This document shows, piece after piece, positions 32,593 to 45,086 of a stretch of 64,000 nucleotides of DNA. The stretch is from Cliona cf. orientalis (taxonomy: Eukaryota > Porifera > Demospongiae > Clionaida > Clionaidae): contig OZ005698.1 of the NCBI GenBank assembly GCA_963930775.1, positions 9,282,406 to 9,346,405 on the forward strand, read 5' to 3'. The notes beneath the pieces are model-generated. The model was not told the DNA's origin, made no database searches, and saw nothing but the letters and a program-made list of their open reading frames with translations. The first letter of the stretch is position 1. Every line of letters starts with the position of its first letter. The translations under genes and the position numbers were made by a program.

Positions 32593-33288
32593 ATGGAGGT
32601 ATCTACTACGCCTGCGGCCAAGCCTTCGAGTTCAGTCGACCAGGCTCAGTGGGAAGAGAAGGTGAAAGCCTACCACCTACCAAGAGCCGAAATCAACAAG
32701 ATTATCATGGAGTACCTCGTGAAAGAAGGCTTCAAAGAGGCGGTCCTCAGCTTCCAGAAGGAGAGCGGTGTAGAGCCTGGCGTTGACATGGCCATGCTGG
32801 ACGACCAGATAAAAATCAGAGGAGCTATCGAGTCTGGCGCCATACAGGACGCCGTGGAGCTGGTGAACGATATCGACCCTGAAGTCTTGGACACAAATCC
32901 TAGCCTCTTCTTCCATCTCCAACAGCAACAGCTGCTTGAGCTGATTCGTGAAGGAAAGACGGAACAAGTGCTCAAGTATGCTCAGAGTGAACTGTCGGCC
33001 AGGGGCGAGGAGAACCCTGAGTTTTTAGACGAATTAGAACAATCTTTGGGTCTCCTAGCCTTTGATGACGCAACAAGCTGTCCATTTTCCGAACTGTTGC
33101 AGCCGTCACAGAGATTGAAGGTGATTAGTGAGCTGAATGCAGCCCTCCTGGCTAGCCACGACCAGGAGGCATTGTCTAAACTCAGCACGCTGATGAAACT
33201 GGTGCTATGGTCACAGGATCAGCTCGAGAAGAAGGGCATCACATTTCCCAAGCTCTCAAACATTGCCGACGGAAAGTTAACACAGTAG
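32593..33288 (+). CDS. GID8: GID8 / TWA1, CTLH E3 ligase complex subunit, 231 aa, intronless
   Basis: The single exon encodes the whole protein. LisH domain at about residues 33-65 (INKIIMEYLVKEGFKEAVLSF), CTLH at about 70-130 (IKIRGAIESGAIQDAVELVN, FHLQQQQLLELIREGK) and CRA through to about 215 (ALLAFDD-like LGLLAFDD). GID8 is the scaffold holding RANBP9/10, RMND5 and MAEA in the CTLH/GID ubiquitin ligase. Length and motifs match human GID8 (228 aa) closely; only the first ~25 residues are divergent. The start ATG follows AAAG and precedes GAG. Head to head with NSRP1. Confidence 0.97.
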   Translation: MEVSTTPAAKPSSSVDQAQWEEKVKAYHLPRAEINKIIMEYLVKEGFKEAVLSFQKESGVEPGVDMAMLDDQIKIRGAIESGAIQDAVELVNDIDPEVLDTNPSLFFHLQQQQLLELIREGKTEQVLKYAQSELSARGEENPEFLDELEQSLGLLAFDDATSCPFSELLQPSQRLKVISELNAALLASHDQEALSKLSTLMKLVLWSQDQLEKKGITFPKLSNIADGKLTQ

Positions 33289-34036
33289 CTAAATCAGCAA
33301 ACTGTATATATTTCATTCACGTCAATATAATATCATTATTGATTCTTGTATGGCTCAATTTAATTAATATAAGGTCTGTGCACATCATATTATATCCCCT
33401 CTCTGCCAACTATTATGAAATTTAATTTTTATCATTCACCATCTGTGGGGTATATAATTATTGAGACAAATACATTAATTAATAATTGTTTTCACAAAAT
33501 ACCAATTTATTATAAAATAATTTATTATAAAATACCAATTTATTATAAAATGTATCAAAATCATTATTATTATATACTTATTGCCATAGTAGAACGACGA
33601 TACCTAGGAAATACCACTCGTTCATTGCCTTTTGCATTGTTACTCGTGCTTCGCACTCGTAACAATACGCGGCAATGAACTCGTGATATTTCCCGGTATC
33701 GTCGTTCTACTATGGTAATAAGTATATAATAATAATGATTTTGATACATTTTATAATAAATTGGTTGCACCTGCCAATTAAGTGCCTTATTAATTTGACT
33801 AGACTGTACAAAAGATCATGAGGAACGTGATGGTGGGCAATAAATAGAGAAACCTGATCACTCAGTTGAACTAGTTTGTTGCTGCTTGCCGTGCTTCTTC
33901 CGTTTACGAACAATGCTGCAGAAAAGAAAGTTTATAAGGTGGTAACAGTATCAAAATACGCATGCAATATTAGCGACCATTTCCATATCATGAGCTACGT
34001 GTGGAAATGGTCGTCAAATCTCCATGCAGCGAAGAC
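33289..34036. other. GID8-CLUH convergent intergenic region with foldback
   Basis: No gene seen. It contains an inverted repeat at 33534-33765 and short direct repeats of ACCAATTTATTATAAAAT just left of it. The TTG-initiated ORF over 33876-34337 is antisense to CLUH and not supported. Confidence 0.6.
33534..33765. mobile_element. 232 bp foldback element, ~113 bp arms
   Basis: The left arm from ACCAATTTATTATAAAATG to about 33645 pairs with the right arm ending CATTTTATAATAAATTGGT. The loop is around GCATTGTTACTCGTGCTTCG. The arms include GCCATAGTAGAACGACGATACC and its complement. No ORF and no clear target duplication. Confidence 0.8.
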
Positions 34037-37000
34037 TCACTGTGGGCGTGATCGTTGCTGTGCATGTGCCTGCTGCCGAGGGTCTTGTCCGCCACTGACC
34101 ATCCCCACCACCTCTCCCCAAGACCCAGGAAGATCAACCTACACAGTACGTACAAATTTATTAAAATTATCATTAATATTTATGACAAAGCATCACCATC
34201 AAACACTGGTGTACATAAAGTACAATGTCGTGCATTCTGAACTAATTTGCTGGTTGGCAAAGGCATTGGTGGATTTCAATTTTGAGGTCAGTAGCATAGA
34301 TTGCCATAATTTTATTAATTTCTCACCAGCACTCTAGCAGCACCTCTGCTTATCATCTCATTTATCTAAACAAAGAAAGAAACAAGTATAATAATATCCA
34401 GTTACGAGTAAAAAAATCTCTTCTTCTCCATTAGTTAGCTCACGTACCGTCTTTTGCATGGTGACTGCCTTCTCCGTCAGCTCATTGAGACAGAGGGAGC
34501 TCTCCTTGGTCCTTTCATGGTCTCCACCAAACTGGAAAGAAAGAAGAAAGAAAGAGAGATCGATGAAGCAGATAACAAAGGTGTCTATTTTTGCTGGTAC
34601 TAATGTTCAATTGTATTTCTGCAGATTGACCCCAAAAAAGTAAAATTTTGTGCCCATGCGCTAACATCAGCATTAGCTACATGCACTAGCTACCTTTTTG
34701 TTGTAGATGGAGAAGGTTGTCTTCTCGTGTGACAGAGCTGCCCTGAAGTCGCCAAGGAACGACTGTACCCTGGCCATCAGGTGATGGGTCAGCGCCGTCT
34801 GCAGCGACCATGACCCGTGGTACCTAAAGGAAAAATATTTATGTACCGTAATCTCTAAATCTTGACTTTGTATCGAACAGCTCTCTATGACATGAATACG
34901 TCAAATTTAAATTTGCCATTTTATTTTCACTTGTATGAATGAAACTCCATACTACTGGAGATAGCAGCAACTGTCAAAGACCCACTATAATTATATGTGA
35001 ATGCATCAAGTAAATAAAAAAATTCATTACACTTCAATACGGGAAATGGCCTAAATAGCAATAAAACTATAAAGATCCCTCTATGAAAAGCCTGAAAAGT
35101 TTAAGAATGTGAATTTTCAAAATTCTCTGAAATACAATTTGCAACTATTCCCAATTTTGGCAAAGTGCAACAAAATTAATGATTGATTTTTACTTGAGAC
35201 GTTTACATATATTGTGTGTAGATAGCTAAGAGCTTACTTTTCGTGGATCCTCTTTGTGCTCTCGAGGAAGAGGAGTGAGTTTTTGTAGTCTCTGATGGTG
35301 TGGAGGATGATGGCGATGTTGCTGTCGCAGGTGGCCATCTCGGGATGGTCCTCACCAAACATCAGCAAGAGAAGGTAGCGAGCCCTGCAATGGGAGAAGA
35401 AATACAATGATAAAAAGCAAGCAAAATGGTGACACAATGGGTGATAATTTGGTAGTAAAAACAACCAATATTATCAAATTGACACTAATTATTATCGTCA
35501 GGAAGCAACAATTGAAATTTCTAGCCCGCTACACATTTCACAGGCGATATTTTTTTTATCATAATTTTGAAGGGCTAGACGATACGAAAATGTGTGGACT
35601 TCTCAGACTCAGCATCCTTCACTCACTAATCTGATTGGTTGCGTCAGCTCCGGCTCACCTGTAGAGCAGCCTGAGGGCGGTGGCCGTCTGGTTAGTGTTG
35701 TGACAGTAGAGTGCAAGGTTCACGTAGGCCGAGAGCGTCTCGGGGTGGTCGACCCCTAGGACTCGCTCGAACACCAGCGTGGCCTTGTGCTGATAGGCCA
35801 GCGCGTTGACGGGGTTGTTGAGGATGTAGTTGAGCCGAGCGAGGTGACGGTAGCAGTTAGCGATGTCCGTGTGGATGGGACCATACACCTGGACAAACAT
35901 CTGGAGGGAGTCCTCGAACAGCTCTAGGGCACTCTTCAGGTCACCTGGAGATGCATTACAAGTATACAACATTGGTAACTGTTATGAGCCATGCTAACAT
36001 TTATACATGCATAAAATTAATATTATTTTTGATCCATGCTAACGTTAAATTTTATACATTACTTACTCCAAATGGCTTACCTTGAGAAAATTTGGTCTGG
36101 GCAAGCTCAAATATTGTGATGGGGTCCAGAGGCTGCATAATACACAAAGAATCAATAGTGAGAGATTGAATTTCTACAGAGCAGCTGCCAGTCTATAGCA
36201 TTAGCATACCCTGAAGTCTGTGTGTTTGACAATGGGTACCATGGCAATGACATCATCATCAGTGAACACTGGCTGGACGGTAAAGTCATAGTCTCGATAC
36301 AACAGCTGCACACCTAGAAGGAGAGAGAGAGAGGAAAAGAGAGAAAGAGAGAGAGAGGTGTACAATTTTTACTAGCACCTTCTACCAAAATTATTATTTA
36401 CCCATCTTCTTGCACAGCTCTCTGAGAAGAGCTAACTGATGAAGCTTTGTCTTTGCGCACATATCTGCGACGCTTGAGCTGCGTTAGTAAGGATGATGTC
36501 ATCATTACATCACTAACTAGTCTCCCACGGCAACTCACTATTCTAGTGTGTGTCGGTAGTACCAGTCGACCTCCTCCTTTATCTCCGCCCACAACGTCAC
36601 AGAGGTTATCTTCAAATGTGCAGGAACTGTATAAAATTAATATAAATTTGTACATTTAGCATGTCAATTCTTGCATCACATGATCAGTTACATGACCATT
36701 CACTCACCTTTCTGGTTCCTTGCTCCCTTCTTCTTTCTGCTTTTCTTCGCATGCCCATTCTGAACAGGGTGCTGCTGGTGAGAGAGACGCACCAAAAAAT
36801 TATAAAAATAATTATTACAATAAGTATGGAGTAAATTATTCATACCTCTTCTTGTGTGCCCTCAGGAAATGGCAAAGTGCTCAGGAAACAGTTGAGGAAG
36901 TGCGCCACTGCCTCAGAGGTCAACTGAAGGGGAGCTGAACGTTGTATGAAACGTCCACAGAAATGTTGAACGTACACATTGTCATAAATGACGCACGTAT

Positions 37001-40000
37001 CTCGGACTTACTGTCTTGAAGCAACTTTCTGAATCTCTTCTTTGCTACTCTAACGACCATCTCACTGATGCATAGGTGCTGTGGGGGTAAACAAATACCG
37101 AGTAAAAATTTTTTTTAAAAATCCCCCCTCCTCTCCCCCCGCCCCCCCTCACCATCAAGTGTCTAAGGTCCTCCCTCTTAGCTGCTATCTGTGCGATGAA
37201 CCCGAGGTATCGGATGTTGATTCCCCTCGTGTGCAGCGCCGCCTTGAGGGCCTCCCCGTCAGTGGGCGTGACCGTCAGCTGGATGCAGTCTCGGATGAAG
37301 CGCGAGGCTACACTCTCGGTGAGGAAGCCAGCTGCTTCCATGACCAACTGACGATCCCTCAACAACTCCTCCTAGAGAGAGAGAAAGAGGAAGATAAATA
37401 AAGTCAAAGAGGTATCCATTTTCTCTCTGCTTAGTGTGTTGGCTGGCTCCCTTGAAAATGTTCGGTCTTTTCCACTCACCTGTGAATCAGCGTGTTTGAC
37501 GTTGGGTGCTAAGATGTCGACGTTGAATTTGACAGTGTACTCCTCAGCGCTGGAGGACCCCGCCTCCCTCGCTGCCTCCCTGATAGCAGCTGCCACCTCA
37601 GGGTGGTCTGCAGATGGCAAAAAGAAACAAAACAAAATGTAGGAGCAAAATTCTAATAATAAGAGACTGCCCCCAGCCCTTCTAAGAGTTGATACAGGAA
37701 ATGATGAGAGAAGATAAGAAATTAGCACTGAGTCAAAGCACAAGCAGTTAAAAAATTTTCAGTTATGGATGAAATTTTGTGTACATCAAACTACTGTATT
37801 TTTTCAAAAAATTTGGCAAAAAATAGCACTAACCTTCCAGCTCAGAGGAGGTGAGTTCCTTGTCCAGCTCCTCCTTGCCTCCCTCGAGGATGGTATCTAG
37901 TTTGGACAGCTGTTCCTGGTCGCCGGGGATCTCTGGCCCCACCTCCTTCTCCTCTGACGCAACCTGACTCTCAAGAAGCAAAACATCACTGCCCACAAGA
38001 AGGTCACTAGCTTCGACAATCTGTAGGAGGGAGGGAGTGAGGGGGAGAAATTGTAAAATTTATGATTTTGAAGTGTGTGCATGTGTACATGGATGTATAT
38101 GAGAGAAAGGGGGGAAGGGAGGGGAGAGAGAGAGAGAGAGAGAGAATGTCCTTATTTACCTGAAGCAGTTGCTGTTGCTTTAGCTGTTCACTTGGTGTCA
38201 TAGAGCTGGACAAACATGTCGATCCAGCAGCAGTGACCTTCGACGCAGACATGGCGGCCATATTATTGGACACCCGAGAGAGAGAGGAGGGAGAGCAAGA
38301 CAGCTGCTCAGTGAGGCCACGATGTCTCCCCAGCCCTCCCAAACTAGGAGACAAACCACTAGTAGGAGCAATGCTGGTACTGCTACTAGCTGTGGGTGGC
38401 ACTGGAGAGGTGTCCATTTTATCGCTTGAAGAGTCAGTGGGGGGAGGAGAAGGAAGGTCTTTTCCATCCTTGGACTCATTCTTTCCTTCCATATCTCCTT
38501 CCTCCTTGCCCTCTCCAGCCATGTCAGGTTCTTCTCCCTCTCTAGCTGCACTGGCCTCACTTTTCAAAGTGCTGGTGGTTGTATTAGTTTGAGTGCTGGC
38601 TTCATCTTGTTCTGAGTTACTTGTTACCATGGCATCAACATCATCAGTAGTAGTAGTAGTACTAGAAGCATCTTTGGAAACTTCATCACTAGTTTCTGCC
38701 TTGCCTTCTCCCTCTCCCTCTCCAGCTGTCTTAGAGCCATCTCCAGAAGACTTATTCTCTTTCTTCTCTTTCTCTTTCTCCTTTTATAAAAATGATACGT
38801 CACATATTATAATATGACATTGTGCATCTAAACAACATTGTCTCAGCTTTAATATCCCAACATGCAGTACCTTTTGTTCTTTCTGAGCCTCTCTCACAGT
38901 GCAAGTCTTTTCACGGACCAACTTCAAAAACATCATGAACTTGTAGCTACACAAAAGATGAAAGTGTCACTACTTACATGTGCTTCAACAATAAGGTTTC
39001 ACTCAAAGAAGCTCATAGCAGGGCAGGGAGTTCAGGGTATGTGCCAATATTATTAAATTTACAGCCCAATGAACAGAACTCGTTCCAATGATGATGACCA
39101 AAATCACCTCAAACGAGCCAAAAATTACCAGGGACATTTAATTAGATACATGTAGAACCTTTCATCTACACAATTTTGCACCACTATATAGGACCATAGT
39201 CACTTCAGTCTTGGCAATGTACTTACATCCCCCACTAAAAGTGTTTCAGGCTCCGTCAGTGAATTCTAAAGATACTTAGAATAATACAGTTGTAACAAAT
39301 ACAGCAATCTGATTGGTCAGTTGGAGGTCTATTAATTTCACTTAGGGACCTCTCAGCTCACTTATAGACTTCTTAAAGAAGTTAAATCAAAAAGGTTTCA
39401 CTGGTCTGCCATAATTATTTACCTTAGAAATGTATCGATCATCTCTGGTCTGAGGACGGCCATCTTGTGACGTATCCTCGTCCCCTCGGGCCTCACCAGG
39501 AAGTTGGCGTCCGGGGGAAAGATACGAAACAAGTCCAACGCATAGTGGCGGGAGTCGTTGCCAATGATGCCCTGAGGGGTTTTGGGGGGGGGGGGGGGGG
39601 CAGAATGGAACAATGTACTAGAATTTATCGTTACTAACAACACAATATCGCTAAGAAAGACAATTATTGATCGATCATTCAAATACTTTTTTTTTTTTTT
39701 GCTGGAACCAGCTAGGTAGTTTGGGAGGCTATGGAGCAGCTGCTGAGATTTTATCCGACCAACTAACTCACACCTTATCAATACCAATCCATTAACAAGA
39801 TAAACACCCACTGCACATACACTGGCTGCATGGAGGGCCACAGCCAAAGAGCCATTGCACACTATTACATACTAAGAAGTAGAATTACAAAAAGAGGCAC
39901 TAAGAAGCCAAGTGTTACACAGTATGACTGAGACAGGGAGGCAGGAAAGCCTGCCAGCAACTAACACATACAAACACACTCATAAATTATTACATAGTAT

Positions 40001-41715
40001 TACTGGGAAACCATCTATGCCTTCACCTGCAACCAATTATACTGTTACCTCATATCTCTTTGTAGTCAGATCAGTAACACTGAGACAGTACATTAGAGGA
40101 CTGAAGCTACCACAGGCAACTTACTTTGACTTCAAATGAAGAGGGCAGGGTTACAACCTCATCCTTCTCTGTCCGTATCCTAGGAAACGGTAGTGGTGGA
40201 GTGGTGGGGAGGGTGACGATTATTTTATTGTGCAATATTATTTCAGAATTTCAAACGATACTCACTTATGGTCTTTGATGTGGAAGTCATTTGCAATCTT
40301 CTTGAGCTGTACGCATGCAGAATTAAATTTTAGTGTAGCCAATAATATATATAACAATATTATCATCATTTACATGTACAAATGAAGGGAGTATGTAAAA
40401 TTATTAACGACTACATGATTGTGAATGAAGAGAGATAATGAGGTACAAGAGAGAAATTTGCTCACCAGTTCCTTAAATTTGTCGTTTGTAAAGACTGTCT
40501 TGCCAGTGTCAGTGGATCCATACACAACGGCCGAGTCTTGCTCCTTTTGAAGGAGGCCTGGAGGAAGAGAGGTGGGGAGATGATTCAGTCTACTTTCAAA
40601 TCTTCCATTTCTTACCTGGAATGATGGATTGGCAAACGACCCTGAACCCTCTGTAGTCCACCAACACTGTGCCCAACGTGAAGAGACCTTTCGAATCCAA
40701 CCTCTCGTAGGCAGCCACGCCTTGTAGATCAGCACCCTACCAAGAAAATAATATTATTATTATGCAAGCACTAACAAAAAAACTGAAACCAAACAAAAAA
40801 AGTAATATTTTTACCACTTTTTTCCCACTCCCCCCTCCCCCCCCCGAAAATAATTCATTCATACCCCGCTCACCTCCCTCTTCCCTACCCCCCGACTTAC
40901 TGCGGCTGCATGTGCGGCCTCATCCCCTCCAAACTCCTTGTAGTGGTCACGCCCATCGGAGGCAAGGCTGAAGAAGATGTTGTTCCAAATGTACATCCGA
41001 TGCCTGAGGCAATATACAACACAATATCACATGATCGTCAATATTGACAACCATTCATAAACATTACTGCAGATCGGGATATTTTCGCCGGTAAAATATT
41101 TCACTTGTAAATTTTTCGTGTAGTCTAATTTTCGCCGCCAGGCTGAACCTGGTATAGGTCGTCATACATTACTCAAATATTTCGTGCGTTTAATTTTCGC
41201 CACCTAAGCAACTGGCGAAAAATTTTTAACGGTAAAAATGTCCCGATCTACGGTATGTATCAATATTGTATACATGTGACCTAGTGATAGTCCAGTCATA
41301 TGACCTACATTTGGCCATGTGATAGTCATGTGACTAGTTATGTACCTTTGTTCATCCCCTGGGTTGAGTGGTGTGAGCATTCCATCAATGGCAGCCACTG
41401 CTCCACGCCTCGACGCTTGGACAAAGTCAGAGTGAACCTGAAAAAAAAAAAAACATTTTCTAAAAATTAACTTTTTCTCGATAAAAAAAATAGCTAATTA
41501 TGCTATTATCAAGAAGAGAGAAAAATTATTAATTTTTGATCATGCAGATTCAAGGAATGGCAGAAATTTCCTTTACTTATATTCATAATGAAGGGTCAAA
41601 GGGAGGCGGGGGGGGGGGGGGGCAAAGGGTTTAAGTATGCAAAAACTGATTCTCTGCATGATAAACAACAGTCTACTTTAAAAACCCAGTGTTCCCCCCC
41701 TCCCCCAATATGGGA

Positions 41716-41754
<39 letters not shown>

Positions 41755-44700
41755 GAGAGAGAGAGAGAGACTGGAGGGGGGGCAGCTTTATCTAGCTACC
41801 TTAAAGAGGGTCCTGTCTCTGAAGACTTTGGCAGCTGGTGAGTCAGTGGGTAGCTCTCTCGCTGTCTGCAGCTCCTCGTTCCAGTCTCTCATCTGACCCA
41901 GGACCACCTCATCCGGTACCGCTCGGAGACCAAGACCTGACAAACAGACACATACACAGCATAACACGGTTAACTTTTGCGTCCAATAAATTTTATGGTC
42001 AAGATAATTATGAGTCCTCAAATTTCACTAATAATCTGTATGCCCATTGTATACATGCCATGTGCCACTAAAAGAGCTGCTAACTTAATCCAGAAATGTG
42101 ACATCCAAGAAACGTCATGCCACATACTCAGACAAGACAGAGACAGAGACAGAGAGAGAGAGAGAACAGAGCTAGAGGTGAGGATCCAAACCACAGCTCC
42201 CTAGCTAATCCCATCAGCCCCCACTCCCTCATGGCTGGGCGACAGATTATGACCATTCCAGGAGCATGACTGTTTGGAGACAGTTTTGGCATTCTCCACC
42301 CTTTCCCACAGCCATCAAAGGAAAGGTCAACAGTCCCATTCCCATCCCCCATTCCAATACCCCTCTCCCCTCCCTCCATACTCATTCACGTACTGTCGTC
42401 GATCCTGAAGCTGGCCGGTTTGTGTTCTGGTCTCGGGGTGACCCAGGGGACCACAGGGTAGGGGACGGGGAGAACCTCAAACGCATGGCGATGATCGCTG
42501 CAAACAAAATGAAAATTTGTTAAAATCTTGCGACAAAGTAGCGCTGAAAATTATTAAACAAAATGTGCTAACTGTGAGCTCGTTTGTGTTTGTTTCTGCT
42601 ACCTACCCAAATTTTTGGAGCTGAGAGAAATTTTTCTTGAATAGTGGACTAATCTACAAGCAAAAAAGGGGAATGAGAGGATAAAAAAAAATTTTTGACA
42701 AAAAAATTTTTTTGGTCTTGCCTGTGAGAGTAGGCCAACCAAGTGTCTACTGTGATGGTGAGCCTTCTTGGGGGTGGGGTCAAAGTTCTCCTGGCTGGTG
42801 CTGCGGTTGAGGTAGAAGCCAGTGGGCGTGGCAGTGATGTAATGCACCTGACCCTCCAGCGTCGTCACCTCAAGGTACGCAAGGTCACCTAGGCAACAAA
42901 AAGGATTATTAAATTAACTGATAATTATTATTAAAATTATCAGTAGGGGTACCCTTCATTTTCCTGGCACTGGGTGGAGGGTTCCATGAACTGTAGCATA
43001 GAGATTTGAGACAATCTGGGAACTGAAAAAGAAAAATTAACAAGAAAATTTTTTAAGGTATGGTAATTTTTTTCCTCTCTAGTATATCATAGCTACCTTG
43101 AACTGCTTGCTGAGATTAGGAGGGTAGAACGGAGTGAGGGGCGGTGGGGTCACTAAGGAAGGGGTGTGGTCCGGCTGGTGGGCGGGGTCAGTGGACAACA
43201 GCTGCGGCAGGATGAAGGACGGTGGCTCTAACTTTGTGGGGTCAGTAAGGTCATCCCCAACTCTAGATGCCCCCTCTATAATCAAAATGATTATTTTAGT
43301 ACATGCATGTATGCACTCAACATGTACATTAACACACATTAGTTGAAGTACGTACATGTATGGCACATGTACATGTACATGCATGTACAAGTCAGACGAA
43401 ATGTACCTTCAGGATCAGTGATGGTAATGGAGGCAAGAAAGGAGAGCGTGAGACCATCGCTGCAGCTCATGGCCTGCTGAAGAGGATTGGTAGAAAGAAG
43501 GTCTTTCAGACGCTGGACATGGGTACGCACTTCCCTCTGGGAGTAGGACTCTGTGAGTATGAGGAGAGAGAGAGAGCGAGAAAGAGAGAACGAATTGACA
43601 GACAAGAGTTCGAGATAGATAAACCTCACACCTTCCACTAGCTCCACAGTGTCTCCATCGCTGAGGTTCTCTATGGAACCGATCTCAAAGAAGTCATCGA
43701 GCCTCTTCCCCTTGTGTCTGACGGAGAGAGCCGTGCGGAAACAGCACTCTGGCCGCTCAAGGGCATACTGGAGAAGATCGTGGACCGTGTCTCGAGAGGT
43801 CAACTGTGTTGTGTGTACATTGAGTGTGCATTTGTGTGCAAACAAGAACGGGGGTGTGGAGGAGGTGTGTGATGGCGGAGAGAGAGAGAGAGAGAGAGAG
43901 AGATAGCTTCAACTCTAATTAAATATAAATTCACTGTTACCATGACATCCACAGGATGTGGTACTCCAGGCATCTTTAGGTGAACAGTTATAAACCCGGC
44001 TTCAGCAAGCGTGGCAGGGGCTGCCTTCCCTTTGGAATCTGCTTTCTCCTTCTCTCCCGACGCTTCTGCAGCTGTCTCTTCTTCCTTCTCTTGGCCGTGC
44101 TCGTTGGAGGACGCTGCCTTCTCTGCTTCAACCTCACTGGTGCTACACGTGCTGAAGGACAGGTTGGCTGTGATAAAGAGGGAGAAAAATAAACGTTACT
44201 CAACACCCAGGTTGGAAGTGATATGATGAAGGGAAAAAAAACGGAATATTTGATATTAATTTTGAGACATGAGAATCCATAGTGATGTAATACTAAACCT
44301 AGTGAGACAGTCAACTGAAGAGTATTCATAGGTCACCATGGCAACGCTATAGCACAGCTAGTGGGATCAAAAAGCTTACACTTTATTCACAACTGTGTGT
44401 GTCGTGCTCTCACTCACAATAAACACATTCATTCACAAAGACACAGACACACACACACACAGGGACCCATTGAGGCTACTGACCAGACAGCGAGTGGACA
44501 CCTTGCCATTGCTATATAGCTGGTCGTAGAATAACATGTACTTAGGCAAAAGCCACACAATAGGGGACATAGGACAAGGCAGGCGGTCAACCTTATCAGC
44601 ACCCTAAGCTATGCAGCTTTTTTTGTACCTGTACTACAGGTATTGCACATGTTGCATGTAACTGTATAAGCCACCATGTCACATTATACTGTAGAGTGGT

Positions 44701-45086
44701 GGACACACGAGAGATAGGGACACAGAGAGAATGCAATAGGACACCTCAATCTATCGTACATGCTCTTTTTTAGGAGGGAGATGACAAAGGAAGTAATTGC
44801 TTGCTTGCTCTCTACCTCTCTCTCTCTCTCTTTCTCTCCACCCACCTGAGTCTGGACTGCTCAATCTAGGTTGCTGTTCATCTTCCTCCATCTCAGTCTC
44901 TCCATTCTTGTCGAGATTCAGCTCCTCCAGAGCTTCCTTCAACTTCTGATTCTGTCCACTGTCCCCCAGACTGCCCCCCGACTCTTCCGTCTGCTGATTT
45001 TCATCTCCCCCCTCAGAAATTGGGCCCCCTTTGCCCTCTGAGAACCCCTCGCTGTTCGCTGACCGCTCAGCTAATATTCCAGGCAT
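34037..45086 (-). CDS. CLUH: Clustered mitochondria protein homologue, complete, 35 exons, 1567 aa
   Basis: CLUH binds mRNAs of nuclear-encoded mitochondrial proteins and keeps mitochondria dispersed. Exons in gene order: 45086-44846, 44167-43941, 43803-43632, 43550-43407, 43275-43097, 43022-42953, 42888-42722, 42653-42607, 42497-42394, 41936-41800, 41437-41346, 41003-40901, 40736-40616, 40557-40466, 40306-40266, 40179-40125, 39571-39423, 38946-38871, 38780-38160, 38020-37834, 37607-37480, 37371-37153, 37078-37012, 36934-36846, 36774-36708, 36626-36539, 36478-36402, 36313-36210, 36132-36081, 35944-35659, 35384-35238, 34823-34694, 34531-34448, 34365-34327, 34138-34037. They total 4704 nt, all in phase. 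Landmarks: CLU N-domain ([18 protein letters not shown]), Clu domain ([66 protein letters not shown]), CLU-central ([12 protein letters not shown]) and TPRs ([39 protein letters not shown]). The acidic N-terminal extension and the 207-residue Ser/Thr/Glu-rich exon 38780-38160 make it longer than human CLUH (~1309 aa). The C-terminus after RGAARVL is short and divergent. Intron 7 uses a GC donor. Confidence 0.95.
41067..41253. mobile_element. MITE, CCGTAGATCGGGA / TTTTCGCCGG family, in CLUH intron 11
   Basis: Ends CTGCAGATCGGGATATTTTC and TCCCGATCTACGG, flanked by TA (41065-41066 and 41254-41255). Interior matches 31536-31710 in the same orientation. Confidence 0.82.

Noticed and set aside
33876..34337. 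153-codon plus-strand ORF beginning with a hydrophobic stretch that looks like a signal peptide
   Set aside because: It begins at TTG, not ATG, and overlaps the last CLUH exons in antisense; no splice or motif support.
43134..43346. Plus-strand ORF of 70 codons
   Set aside because: Antisense to the CLUH exon at 43097-43275 with simple-sequence composition.
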